DNA from: Actinomyces sp. oral taxon 414
GTDB taxonomy: Bacteria > Actinomycetota > Actinomycetes > Actinomycetales > Actinomycetaceae
Assembly (NCBI RefSeq): GCF_001278845.1
Contig: NZ_CP012590.1
Location: forward strand, 1,798,001 to 1,862,000
Length of the DNA stretch: 64,000 bases
Direction: 5' to 3'
Shown here: piece by piece, positions 8,911-18,400 of the stretch
Layout: each line of letters begins with the position of its first letter
How positions within the stretch are numbered: the first letter of the stretch is position 1
Translations under genes and position numbers: made by a program
Notes under the pieces: model-generated
What the model saw: the letters and a program-made list of their open reading frames with translations, nothing else
The model's database searches: none
What the model was told of the DNA's origin: nothing

Positions 8911-11900
8911 ATGAGCGCGCTCCCGCCCGGGGTCCCGGGTTTCATCGGCCAGGTGCTCGACGACGACGGCGCGACGGTGGGCACCTGCTGGCTGGTCGCT
9001 CCCGGCTGGGTGCTCACCGCGGCGCACGTCGCGCAGGCCGCCGGGGCCGATGTCGTCGCCGCATCCGTCACCGCCGAGCGGGCATTCTCCGCCGCCGCGG
9101 ACCGGGCCGACGAGCGGGCGGTGACGCTGCGGCTCAGGCGAGGCCTGGAGAAGACCGGGCCCGTGATCGAGGGGAGGGTGCGGCGCGCCGACACGGTGAT
9201 CGACCTCGCCCTGGTGAAGATCGACGCCGAGTCATGGGACTCCGCGCCGGCCGGGCTGGCGGACTCGGAGAACGTCAAGCCGAAGGAGGTCGTGGTCGTC
9301 ACGGGTGCGGCCGAGCTCGCCGACGCTCGGGAGGATGCGGCTCTGATCGCATCCAGCACCACGGGTCTGTGGGACATGGGAGGGCTGCGCAAAGACTCGC
9401 TGTACCTGGCCAAGATCAAGGCCTCGGGCGTGCTGCCCAATATGTCCGGCGCACCGGTCATCCGGGCTGAGGACAGTACCGTTGTCGGGCTCGTGACGAG
9501 CCGCTACAACTCGGCCGACGGGTGGGGCCGGGACACGGTGTGGGTGGTGGGCGGCCGTGCGATCGAGCAGTTCTGCCGCCCCGTGGTCGGCTCTCTCCTG
9601 CCCCCTCCCCCGGCACCGACGCAAGCAGTTCACGTCGTTCTGCGCCCGACGCGGGAGACGGTGAGCCTGGTGTGCGAGGAACTCGGCATCAGTGAGATCG
9701 CGCCGTGCCGCGGCGCCCGCGGCCGACTGTTCCCGGCCTCCGAGCGTCTCCGTCTGGCGCGCAGGGACCTGGTCGAGGCCCAGCGCAGCGGAAAGCAGAC
9801 CCCCGGCAGACAGGTCGGCGAGCCGACGCCCCTGCTCGACGCCCTGGAGGAGATCGGCTCCCTTATGGGTGAGGTGTTCCTCCCCGGCGCCGTCGGCGAG
9901 GCCCTCACGCGGATTCTCACGAAGGCCAGGAGCCAGACGGTCCCCGTAGAGTTCGCCGTCGACCTCACCGAGTGCCCCGAGCTGCGCGGGCTGCCGTGGG
10001 AGGGGCTGCGCCATCCGGAAGTCGACGGCCCTTTGGCCCTTCATCCGCTGGTCGTCTTCTACCGGCTGGCGGTGGCGAGCCCGACGCCCCGGCGCGTGGA
10101 GGGCCCTTTGCGAATCGTCGTCGCCATTGCCTCGCCGCTCGACGGCGAGCCCCAGCTCGACTATGAGTCCGAGCTGCGTAATATCGTGGCCTCCGTCCGC
10201 GAGGCGAGAGCCGGAGGCGCGGAGGTGAGGATCGTCACTTTCGCCACGACGGCGGAGATCAACAAGGCCCTCGGCGCGGGGGATGTGCACGTGCTGCACA
10301 TCTCCTGCCACGGGAGCGCGGGGCGACTCAGCCTGGAGGATGAGAACGGCAGCGCACGACCCGTGACTGCCAGAACCCTGGTCGAGGAGGCGATACCTCC
10401 CGGAAAGATGCCGCCGGTCATCTGCCTGTCCGCCTGCGACACGAATGTGACGGACCCGTCCGGCGACCTGCCCGCGGTCGCGGACGAGCTCGTGTCCTCG
10501 GGGGCCCCGGCAGTTATCGGCACGGAGACGTCCGTGTCGGATCGCTACGCGACCCTGGTCTTCGCCCGGGTCTACGCCGAGTTGGCCAAGGCGACGGAGC
10601 AGCCCGATCCGGCAACCGCCCTGGCGGCCGCCCGGCGGCAGGTCCTGCGGGCGTGCGAGAACAGTGAGCGCAGCCGGGATCGGGGCGAGCAGGTGCTGAG
10701 CGGATGGTCGGTGGTGACTATTCAGGCCGCCTCGTCCAGGAAGGCGCTCTTCGATCTCACGACCGCACGGCCGAGTCGAAACGACCCTTCACCCGTGGTG
10801 TCCGAGGTGGGTGATCTTCCCGCGCTCAGTCCCGGGTCCTTCGTGGGGCGCAGACGCGAGCAGTTGGAGATCCCCCGGTTCCTGGCCGACGAGGATCGCG
10901 GGGGCGTGGTTCTCCATGGCATTGGTGGGATCGGCAAGACGAGCCTGGCCAATGAGATACTGCGGAGGGTCGGCGAGCAGCGGGACGGGGTCGTCTTCGT
11001 GACGCTGTCGGGTGCGGTGACCGCCGAGGAGATCCTGCAGGAAATCATCACTGAGCTTAAAATCGACGCCTATTCCCAGGGTCAGTTGCCCAATCCTCGT
11101 TTCTTGGGGAAACTTGAATCCATCGGGAATCCCCACATCGACTGGAACTCGCGGATTAGTCTCCTGCGAAGGGAGTTCCTCAAGAGGATTCCGATTATTG
11201 TCGTTCTCGATAATTTCGAGGATAATCTGCAGCCGATCCAGAAGGATGACAACTCCCACCACGATGGTTCGAAGAACCACGGGAGACGCCGGATCGCAGA
11301 TCAGCGACTGGCCGACTTCCTCGCCGCACTGGCTAAGACCCAGGGTCCGTCCGCGCTGCTCATCACCTGCCGATACCGCTTCGAACTCCCCGATGACAGC
11401 GGCGAATACCTGCGATGGTGGGGACTGGGGCCGCTGTCCTTCAGTGAGACCCTGCGCCTGGCCTGGGACCTCCCTCACGTGGAGGCGCTCGACGACTATC
11501 AGTTGCACGTGCTGTGGGCGGGCATCGGCGGGCACCCCAGGACACTGGAAATGCTCGACGCCCTGCTCGGACACGGCCGAGGGCGGTTGGCACGCATCGA
11601 GCAGGAACTGAAGCAACGGCTGAAAGAGACTCTGCCCGACGGCATGGACGTGGACAGTTGGCTCGACCGACCGCGGGATCTGGACGTATCGGTGGCCGAG
11701 GCGGTCACACTCGCTGCGAATGATGTTCTTCTGCCTCAACTCCTGGATCTTCTCAACCCCGAGGCAAAGAGACTCCTCATGGGACTCGCCCTCTTCCGCC
11801 GACCGGTCGAAAGATCCGCTGCTGCCTTTGTTCTCGGTACGTTCACGGAACGTGACACCACCGCGAACGAGACGAATGACGCCCCGGATCCGCCGTTCGC

Positions 11901-14052
11901 CACCGACCTACCGGTTGACGATCTCCTGGACGAGTTGGTCTCCACAACGCTCCTCACCCGCCTGCAAAGCGCTGACGGCTCTTCTGCGCAGTGGTTCGTC
12001 CACCGGTGGACCGCCTCCGCCATGGAACGCCAGGAGGAGTTGGCGGTGGAGACCGCCGAGGAGGACAAGGTAGCGCGTCATCGGCGCGCAGCCGCCTACT
12101 GGATGTGGCACTACCGGACGGCGGCCCAGAGCCGGGAGGCGGATGTCAACGACCTGATGGAGTGTTATGCTCACTTCGGCGAAGCGGAGGATGTCGAACA
12201 ATCCGACGACGCCGCCCAGAGAGCCGCGAACATCCTCGATCTCATTGGTCGATGGGATGACGAATGGAGGTTGATCAATAGACAATTCCAAAACCCTCGC
12301 CTCAGTAAGTCCCGACAGGCAATCTGGCACCACCAGTTGGGCGTCCTCGCCCAGGCCCGGGGCGACTACGACACCGCCCACGACCGCTACCAGCAATCGC
12401 TGACCATCTTCGAGGAACTCGGCGACCGCGCCAACATGGCCAAAACCTACCACCAGCTGGGCACCCTCGCCCAGGCCCGGGGCGACTACGACACCGCCCA
12501 CACCTACTACCAGCGGGCACTGACCATCTTCGAGGAACTCGGCAACCGCGCCGGCATGGCCACCTCCTACCACGCCCTGGGCGTTCTCGCCCAGGACCGG
12601 GGCGACTACAACACCGCCCACACCTACTACCAGCAATCGCTGACCATCAAAGAGGAACTCGGCAACCGCGCCAACATGGCCAAAACCTACCACGCCCTGG
12701 GCGTTCTCGCCCAGGACCGGGGCGACTACAACACCGCCCACACCTACTACCAGCGGGCACTGACCATCTTCGAGGAACTCGGCAACCGCGCCAACATGGC
12801 CAAAACCTACCACCAGCTGGGCACCCTCGCCCACGACCGGGGCGACTACAACACCGCCCACACCTACTACCAGCGGGCACTGACCATCTTCGAGGAACTC
12901 GGCAACCGCGCCAACATGGCCAAAACCTACCACCAGCTGGGCACCCTCGCCCACGACCGGGGCGACTACGACACCGCCCACACCTACTACCAGCGGGCAC
13001 TGACCATCTTCGAGGAACTCGACGACCGCGCCGGCATAGCCGCCACCTACCACGCCCTGGGCGTTCTCGCCCGGGCCCGGGGCGACTACGACACCGCCCA
13101 CACCTACTACCAGCGGGCACTGACCATCTTCGAGGAACTCGACGACCGCGCCGGCATAGCCGCCACCTACCACGCCCTGGGCGTCCTCGCCCACGACCAG
13201 AGCCACTACGACACCGCCCACACCTACTACCAGCGGGCACTGACCATCTTCGAGGAACTCGGCAACCGCGCCGGCATGGCCACCTCCTACCACCAGCTGG
13301 GCGTTCTCGCCCGGGCCCGGGGCGACTACGACACCGCCCGCACCCGCTACCAGCAATCGCTGACCATCGAGGAGGAACTCGGCAACCGCGCCGGCATGGC
13401 CGCCACCCACCACCAGCTGGGCATCCTCGCCCAGGACCGGGGCGACTACGACACCGCCCGCACCCGCTACCAGCAATCGCTGACCATCGAGGAGGAACTG
13501 GGCAACCGCGCCGGCATGGCCACCTCCTACCACGCCCTGGGCGTTCTCGCCCGGGCCCGGGGCGACTACGACACCGCCCACACCTACTACCAGCAGGCAC
13601 TGACCATCGAGGAGGAACTGGGCAACCGCGCCGGCATAGCCACCTCCTACCACGCCCTGGGCGTTCTCGCCCGGGCCCGGGGCGACTACGACACCGCCCA
13701 CACCTACTACCAGCAGGCACTGACCATCTTCGAGGAACTCGGCAACCGCGCCGGCATAGCCAACACCTACCACCAGCTGGGCGTCCTCGCCCACGACCAA
13801 AGCGACCACGACACCGCCCACAACCGCTACCAGCGGGCACTGACCATCTTCGAGGAACTCGGCGACCGCGCCGGCATAGCCAACACCTACGGCCAGCTGG
13901 GCGTCCTCGCCCACGACCAAAGCGACCACGACACCGCCCGCGACCACTACCAGCAGGCACTGACCATCTTTGAAGAACTAGGCGACCGAGTTAACATAGC
14001 CAAAGTCCGTCGCAACCTGGACATCCTTGCCAAAGACCAGAACGACACTTAA
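8911..14052 (+). CDS. Trypsin-CHAT-STAND(NB-ARC)-TPR giant protein, predicted NLR-like conflict effector
   Basis: A 1713-residue multidomain protein. Residues 1-225 form a trypsin-like serine peptidase: His39 (LTAAHV), Asp98 (VIDLALVKID), Ser179 (NMSGAP). Residues about 240-610 are a CHAT caspase-like domain with His467 (ISCHGSA) and Cys509 (CLSACDTN). A STAND/NB-ARC ATPase follows: VGRRRE, Walker A GIGGIGKTS near 670-678, Walker B IIVVLDNFED near 762-771, and ITCRYRF. A helical linker leads to about 14 forty-residue TPRs from about 1140 to the end. The layout is sensor repeats, ATP switch and two proteases, as in NLR-like systems. It has no signal peptide, so it should be cytoplasmic. The trigger and target are unknown. 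Confidence 0.9.
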   Translation: MSALPPGVPGFIGQVLDDDGATVGTCWLVAPGWVLTAAHVAQAAGADVVAASVTAERAFSAAADRADERAVTLRLRRGLEKTGPVIEGRVRRADTVIDLALVKIDAESWDSAPAGLADSENVKPKEVVVVTGAAELADAREDAALIASSTTGLWDMGGLRKDSLYLAKIKASGVLPNMSGAPVIRAEDSTVVGLVTSRYNSADGWGRDTVWVVGGRAIEQFCRPVVGSLLPPPPAPTQAVHVVLRPTRETVSLVCEELGISEIAPCRGARGRLFPASERLRLARRDLVEAQRSGKQTPGRQVGEPTPLLDALEEIGSLMGEVFLPGAVGEALTRILTKARSQTVPVEFAVDLTECPELRGLPWEGLRHPEVDGPLALHPLVVFYRLAVASPTPRRVEGPLRIVVAIASPLDGEPQLDYESELRNIVASVREARAGGAEVRIVTFATTAEINKALGAGDVHVLHISCHGSAGRLSLEDENGSARPVTARTLVEEAIPPGKMPPVICLSACDTNVTDPSGDLPAVADELVSSGAPAVIGTETSVSDRYATLVFARVYAELAKATEQPDPATALAAARRQVLRACENSERSRDRGEQVLSGWSVVTIQAASSRKALFDLTTARPSRNDPSPVVSEVGDLPALSPGSFVGRRREQLEIPRFLADEDRGGVVLHGIGGIGKTSLANEILRRVGEQRDGVVFVTLSGAVTAEEILQEIITELKIDAYSQGQLPNPRFLGKLESIGNPHIDWNSRISLLRREFLKRIPIIVVLDNFEDNLQPIQKDDNSHHDGSKNHGRRRIADQRLADFLAALAKTQGPSALLITCRYRFELPDDSGEYLRWWGLGPLSFSETLRLAWDLPHVEALDDYQLHVLWAGIGGHPRTLEMLDALLGHGRGRLARIEQELKQRLKETLPDGMDVDSWLDRPRDLDVSVAEAVTLAANDVLLPQLLDLLNPEAKRLLMGLALFRRPVERSAAAFVLGTFTERDTTANETNDAPDPPFATDLPVDDLLDELVSTTLLTRLQSADGSSAQWFVHRWTASAMERQEELAVETAEEDKVARHRRAAAYWMWHYRTAAQSREADVNDLMECYAHFGEAEDVEQSDDAAQRAANILDLIGRWDDEWRLINRQFQNPRLSKSRQAIWHHQLGVLAQARGDYDTAHDRYQQSLTIFEELGDRANMAKTYHQLGTLAQARGDYDTAHTYYQRALTIFEELGNRAGMATSYHALGVLAQDRGDYNTAHTYYQQSLTIKEELGNRANMAKTYHALGVLAQDRGDYNTAHTYYQRALTIFEELGNRANMAKTYHQLGTLAHDRGDYNTAHTYYQRALTIFEELGNRANMAKTYHQLGTLAHDRGDYDTAHTYYQRALTIFEELDDRAGIAATYHALGVLARARGDYDTAHTYYQRALTIFEELDDRAGIAATYHALGVLAHDQSHYDTAHTYYQRALTIFEELGNRAGMATSYHQLGVLARARGDYDTARTRYQQSLTIEEELGNRAGMAATHHQLGILAQDRGDYDTARTRYQQSLTIEEELGNRAGMATSYHALGVLARARGDYDTAHTYYQQALTIEEELGNRAGIATSYHALGVLARARGDYDTAHTYYQQALTIFEELGNRAGIANTYHQLGVLAHDQSDHDTAHNRYQRALTIFEELGDRAGIANTYGQLGVLAHDQSDHDTARDHYQQALTIFEELGDRVNIAKVRRNLDILAKDQNDT
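12325..14045 (+). repeat. Tandem 120-bp repeats encoding TPR units
   Basis: About 14 in-frame 120-bp units, each giving a 40-residue TPR of the pattern LGVLAQDRGDYNTAHTYYQ followed by RALTIFEELGNRA. Units are nearly identical in DNA. They differ at a few positions only: QR or QQ, IFEE or IEEE or IKEE, GM or GI, HA or HQ, QDR or HDR or RAR. The last unit drifts more. Such arrays can expand or shrink by recombination. Confidence 0.93.
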
Positions 14053-14060
14053 ATCAAAAT

Positions 14061-14239
14061 TGAGCCTTTCTCACCAGGAGAACCCATGGACTGGCAGGGA
14101 TCGGCATGATGACGCGGGAGGTCCCGGGGCTAAGCAGAACAGTGCCACCCTCGTGCGTGCCGCCTAGTGTCGTCCGGACCCTTCTGCGTCATTACGCCGA
14201 TCTTGGCTGGTCCGGGGGCTTTCTGGCGAGAAAGGCTCA
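14061..14239. repeat. Small MITE-like element with 17-bp inverted ends
   Basis: TGAGCCTTTCTCACCAG at 14061-14077 and its inverse at 14223-14239 differ at one base and enclose 145 bp without a gene. A shortened relative with both ends is at 56824-56885, and one end alone is at 31796-31812. No transposase is nearby. I saw no clear target duplication. Confidence 0.6.
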
Positions 14240-14307
14240 TTCATGCGGATGGATATTGGGCACTCGACCTGGCGGTACCCGCTAGCAGGTTACGAGCAGT
14301 CGCTTTT

Positions 14308-14619
14308 TCAAGCGGCGACGTGGATGCTGAGGGTTCCGCCGAGGGCGTGGGCGATACGCGCGAGAATAATGCCTCCGGGAGCCTGGGCACCGTTCTCAAT
14401 GGCGGAGATGACAGACTGGCGCGTCCCCGCGCGCTGGGCCAGTTCGGTCTGGGAGATTCCCGCGGCTGTGCGCGCATGGTAGACCAACTCGGCCAGCTGC
14501 AAGCGAGCCTCGGCCTCAATGGCGGCTGCGTTGTACTCGGCTCTCTCGGTCTCAGTCATGGCAGCCAGGGACTCCTGTCTGACCTGATCCCACGGGGTCG
14601 TGGTCATGGTGGAATTCAT
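14308..14619 (-). CDS. XRE-type helix-turn-helix regulator (HigA-like)
   Basis: A 103-residue protein with a helical N-terminal half and an HTH_3 domain at about 40-95: AAGISQTELAQRAGTRQSVI then ENGAQAPGGIILARIAHALG. Such proteins serve as antitoxins or operon repressors. A ribosome site (GAAGGGAAG) precedes the ATG. No HigB/RelE-like toxin frame lies on either side, so it is an orphan here or regulates the neighbouring conflict locus. It reads against the TPR gene. Confidence 0.82.
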   Translation of the reverse strand: MNSTMTTTPWDQVRQESLAAMTETERAEYNAAAIEAEARLQLAELVYHARTAAGISQTELAQRAGTRQSVISAIENGAQAPGGIILARIAHALGGTLSIHVAA

Positions 14620-14720
14620 CGTCTTCTTCCCTTCTTCTCTTCAGCTCGTCGATTCGCCTCGTGAGCACTTTGCGCGAGCCTGGACCGCAGGACTCCACGC
14701 CGACACCCCGGCGCAGCGGT

Positions 14721-15359
14721 TCACGCCCGCCACTCGCCCTCGTTCCAGCTGACCAGGCGCCAGCCGCCCTCGGGGTCGCCCTCCGCCACCGAGACGCCCG
14801 CATTGCGCATGGGGTGATCGGCGATCCAGGCGGGCTCCGCTCCCCCGCCGACGGCCGCCGCAAGCGCGGTCCACAGGCGCAGCACCGTGCCGTGAGCCAC
14901 GAGCAGGGCCGTCCCGTCCGGATCGGTCGCCCGGGCGATCTCGTCCACCACGCCGTCGAAGCGGGCGAAGGTGGTCCTGCCGTTCTCCGGGGACCCGGGC
15001 AGTCGGCAGTGGAGGCGCCCGATCATCCAGGCGCGGGTCGTGTCCGTGTAGCAGACCACCGATTCCGCATCGGTGTTCATCTCCAGGTCCCCGGCCAGCA
15101 CCTCGCGCAGCCCTGAGCGGATCCGCGCCGTCAGCCCCGTGGCCTCCTCGACGGGGGCGATGGTCTGGCGGGCCCGTTCGATCGGCGAGACCCACAGGGA
15201 GGAGATGGCGTCCAGGTCGCCGGTCTCGGCCAGGCGCCCGGGCAGGGACGCCGCCTGCTCGTGTCCGACGGTGTCGAGCGGGTTCCCGGGGAAAGCCGTG
15301 TCGAGGGCCCCCATAATGTTGGCGATGGTGCGGCCGTGGCGGACGAGGAGGAGCTTCAC
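14721..15359 (-). CDS. Histidine phosphatase family protein
   Basis: A 212-residue phosphoglycerate-mutase-like phosphatase. The phosphorylated His is in LLLVRHGRT, the partner Arg in SPIERARQT, and the second His in LLVAHGTVL. Starting from the GTG at 15359 gives the RHG motif at the usual place; the frame is open upstream through glnE's tail but without family similarity. The substrate is not predictable. A second member of the family is at 23522-24247. Confidence 0.9.
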   Translation of the reverse strand: MKLLLVRHGRTIANIMGALDTAFPGNPLDTVGHEQAASLPGRLAETGDLDAISSLWVSPIERARQTIAPVEEATGLTARIRSGLREVLAGDLEMNTDAESVVCYTDTTRAWMIGRLHCRLPGSPENGRTTFARFDGVVDEIARATDPDGTALLVAHGTVLRLWTALAAAVGGGAEPAWIADHPMRNAGVSVAEGDPEGGWRLVSWNEGEWRA

Positions 15360-15420
15360 GCCCCTATCCTGCCAGGGCGGGCGCTGCTGGACCGACCGTT
15401 CACGGCCGGGCCGCCTCCGC

Positions 15421-18400
15421 TCACGACCAGGGGTAGGGGCCGCGGTTCTGCCGCCGTCGCCTGCCGCCCGGTGACGCCGGGGCTGGCAGGGCTTGTCCCG
15501 GGGCCGACGGCGGAGTCCTCCCCGGGGCCGACGGCGGGGTCGGCGCTGAAGCCGGTTTCGGCGTCGGGCGCCCGGGCGATGCCCCGTTCGACGTCGCAGG
15601 GCCGGTGCCGCCCGAAGACGACCCGGATCCGCGCCGAACAGCGGCCCCCCGGGGCGGGCCGGCCTGTGGAGCCGCCACCGGCGCGTCCGGCGGTGGCGCT
15701 GCGGCGCTCGACGGTGATGGTGCGGTCGCGGCCCCCGCCGCGGCGCTCCCCCCGGCGGCCCCGGCCCCGCCGAAGAGGATCCGCTCAGCGACCAGCCGGG
15801 CGTGGCGCGCCGTCTTCCGGTAGAGGTCCTCCAGGTCCCGCTCCCGGCCGGGCTCCAGGCCCAGGAGCCGCCCCACCACGCGGATCTCCAGCGGGTCGGA
15901 GGGCAGGAGGTCGATGCGCGCGCCCCCGTCCCGGCCCGTGCCGATGACATTGGCGGCGCGCACCCGGGTGGCCAGCTGCCAGGCAGCGGTGAGCCGCCGC
16001 GCGTCCTCGGCGTCGATGAGCCCATCGCGGGCGGCGGCCTCCAGCGCGCCGATGGTCGAGGTGGTGCGCAGCCCCGGGTGGGTTCCGGCGTGGGAGAGCT
16101 GGAGGATCTGGGCGACCCACTCGACGTCGCTCAGCCCCCCCGGCCCGAGCTTGAGGTGGCGCGCGGGGTCCGCGCCCCGCGGCAGACGCTCGGACTCCAT
16201 GCGCGCCTTGAGCCGCCGGATCTCGCGCAGCGCCTGCGGCTCCAGCCCCTCGCGGGGCCGGCGCAGGGGGTCGATGAGGTCGGTGAAGGCCCGGGCCAGG
16301 TCCTCGTCGCCCGCGCAGGGCCGGGCGCGCAGCAGCGCCTGCCTCTCCCAGGTCCGGGCCCAGCGCCCGTAGTACTCCCGGTAGGAGTCCAGCGACCGGC
16401 TCATCGGGCCCCGCCGGCCCTCGGGGCGCAGGTCCGCGTCGGCCGTGAGCGGGTGGGGTCTGGCCCCGGCCAGGAGCCCGACCACGGTCCTGGCGATCTC
16501 CTCCGCCTCGGCCGCCGCGGCCTCGGCGGCGGTCTCGGACGCCCCGGTCGCCCCGCCCCGCGGCCGGTGGACGAAGAGCAGGTCGGCGTCGGAGGCGAAG
16601 CCGGTCTCGGCCCCGCCGAGCCTGCCCATGGCGATGATCGCGTGATCGGCCCTGGCCGCCGCCCAGCGCCCCCGCTCGTCCGGCCCGTCGGCCAGCGCCC
16701 GCGCCCCGTCGCGCCGGGCGATGACCAGGGCGGTGGCGATCCCCAGCGCCCCCTCCAGGGCGGCGTCGGTGGCCGCGGTGAGAATGGCGGCGGTGCGCGC
16801 GGGGTCGAGCCCGTCGAGGGAGTCCGCGAGCGCGGCCCGCAGCAGTTCGCGCGAGCGCAGGCTCATGACGGCCTGCATGGCCTCGCGCGCCTCGTGCTCG
16901 GGGTCGGCGGCGTCGGAGGCGTGCAGGGAGCGCCGTCGCAAGATGTGGCAGGCCTCCTCCCGCAGGGCGGCGGCGTCGCGGGGTTGGAGCTCGGCGTCGT
17001 CGTCGAGCCAGGCGATGGACTCGGGACGCTCGGCGAGGCGGTCGGTGGTCCAGCGGGCGCCGGACAGGACGTGGCACAGGCGGCGGGCGGCGACCGGGGA
17101 GTCGCGCAGCATGGCCAGGTACCAGTGGGAGCCGCCGATCTTCTCGGAGAGAGTGCGGAAGGACAGCAGCCCGGAGTCGGGGTCGGGCCCCTCTCCGAGC
17201 CAGCCGATGATGACGGGCAGGAGCTGGCGCTGGATGGCGGCGCGGCGGCTGACGCCCTCGGTGAGCGCCTGGATGTGGTGCATGGCCCCGGCGGGGTCGC
17301 GGTATCCGACGGCGGCCAGGCGCTCGCCGGCGGCGCGGGGGGTGAGGGTCATCTCGTCGGCGGTGAGGCCGGCGGCGGCCCCCAGCAGGGGCCGGTAGTA
17401 GATCTCCTCATGCAGGGAGCGGACCTGGCGGCGGGCGGCGCGGAAGGCCTCGCGCAGGGTGTCGGGGTCGTTCAGGGCGGTCCGGTCGATTCCGCGGCCG
17501 ATGCGGCGCAGGTCGGCGTCGGAGTCGGGCAGGTCGTGGGTGCGGCGCAGCCGGTGGAGCTGGCTGCGGTGCTCCAGCAGGCGCAGGACCCGGTAGCCGT
17601 CGCCCAGGGCCCCGGCGGCCCCGCGCGAGACGTATCCGCCGTCGCTCAGGGCCCGCAGGGCGGTGAGGGTGGGGCGCACGCGCAGGGTCTGGTCGCCGCG
17701 CCCGTGGACGAGCTGGAGGAGCTGGACGGTGAATTCGACGTCGCGCAGGCCCCCGGGGCCGAGTTTGATGCGCCGGTCCTGGCCGTCGCGGGGTTCGGAG
17801 GCGCGTTCGACGCGGCGGCGCATGGCGCGGGCGTCGTCGACGAAGTTGTCCCTCAGGCTGGCGCTCCAGATGAAGGGGGCGACGGCCTGCTCGTAGGCGC
17901 GGCCGAGGGCCTCGTCGCCGGCGGCGGCGCGGGCCTTGAGCAGGGCCTGGAACTCCCAGGAGGCGGCCCAGCGCTGGTAGTAGGCGACGTGGGAGGCGAG
18001 GGTGCGCACGAGGGCGCCGTCCTTGCCCTCGGGGCGCAGTCCGGTGTCCAGCGGCCACAGGGGCGGTTCGGCGCCGGTGGCGGACACGACGGCGGCGAGC
18101 TCGGTGGCGAGGGCGGTGCCGGCGGCCAGCAGCTCCTCCTCGGGGACCCGGCGGCCCTCGGCGGGGGCGACGACGTAGACGACGTCGACGTCGGAGATGT
18201 AGTTGAGTTCGCGGGCCCCGGTCTTGCCCATGGCGATGACGGCCAGGGCGGTGTTGCGGGCGGGTGGGCCGACGGCGCGGCGGGCGATGAGCAGGGCGGC
18301 GTCGAGGGCGGCGTCGGCCAGGTCGCTCATCCGGCGCCCAACGGTCTCGACGTGCTGGTAGGGGTCGGGGCTGGTCAGGTCGTCGGCGACGATGCCGAGC

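Noticed and set aside
11908..13947. Long repetitive minus-strand frames opposite the TPR array (Val/Gly- and Arg/Gly-rich)
   Set aside because: They are the complement of the in-frame 120-bp repeats, with no start signal; the plus-strand TPR reading explains the repeats fully.
12325..14045. CRISPR-like regular repeats
   Set aside because: Units are 120 bp, contiguous and in frame with a TPR protein; there are no spacers and no cas genes.
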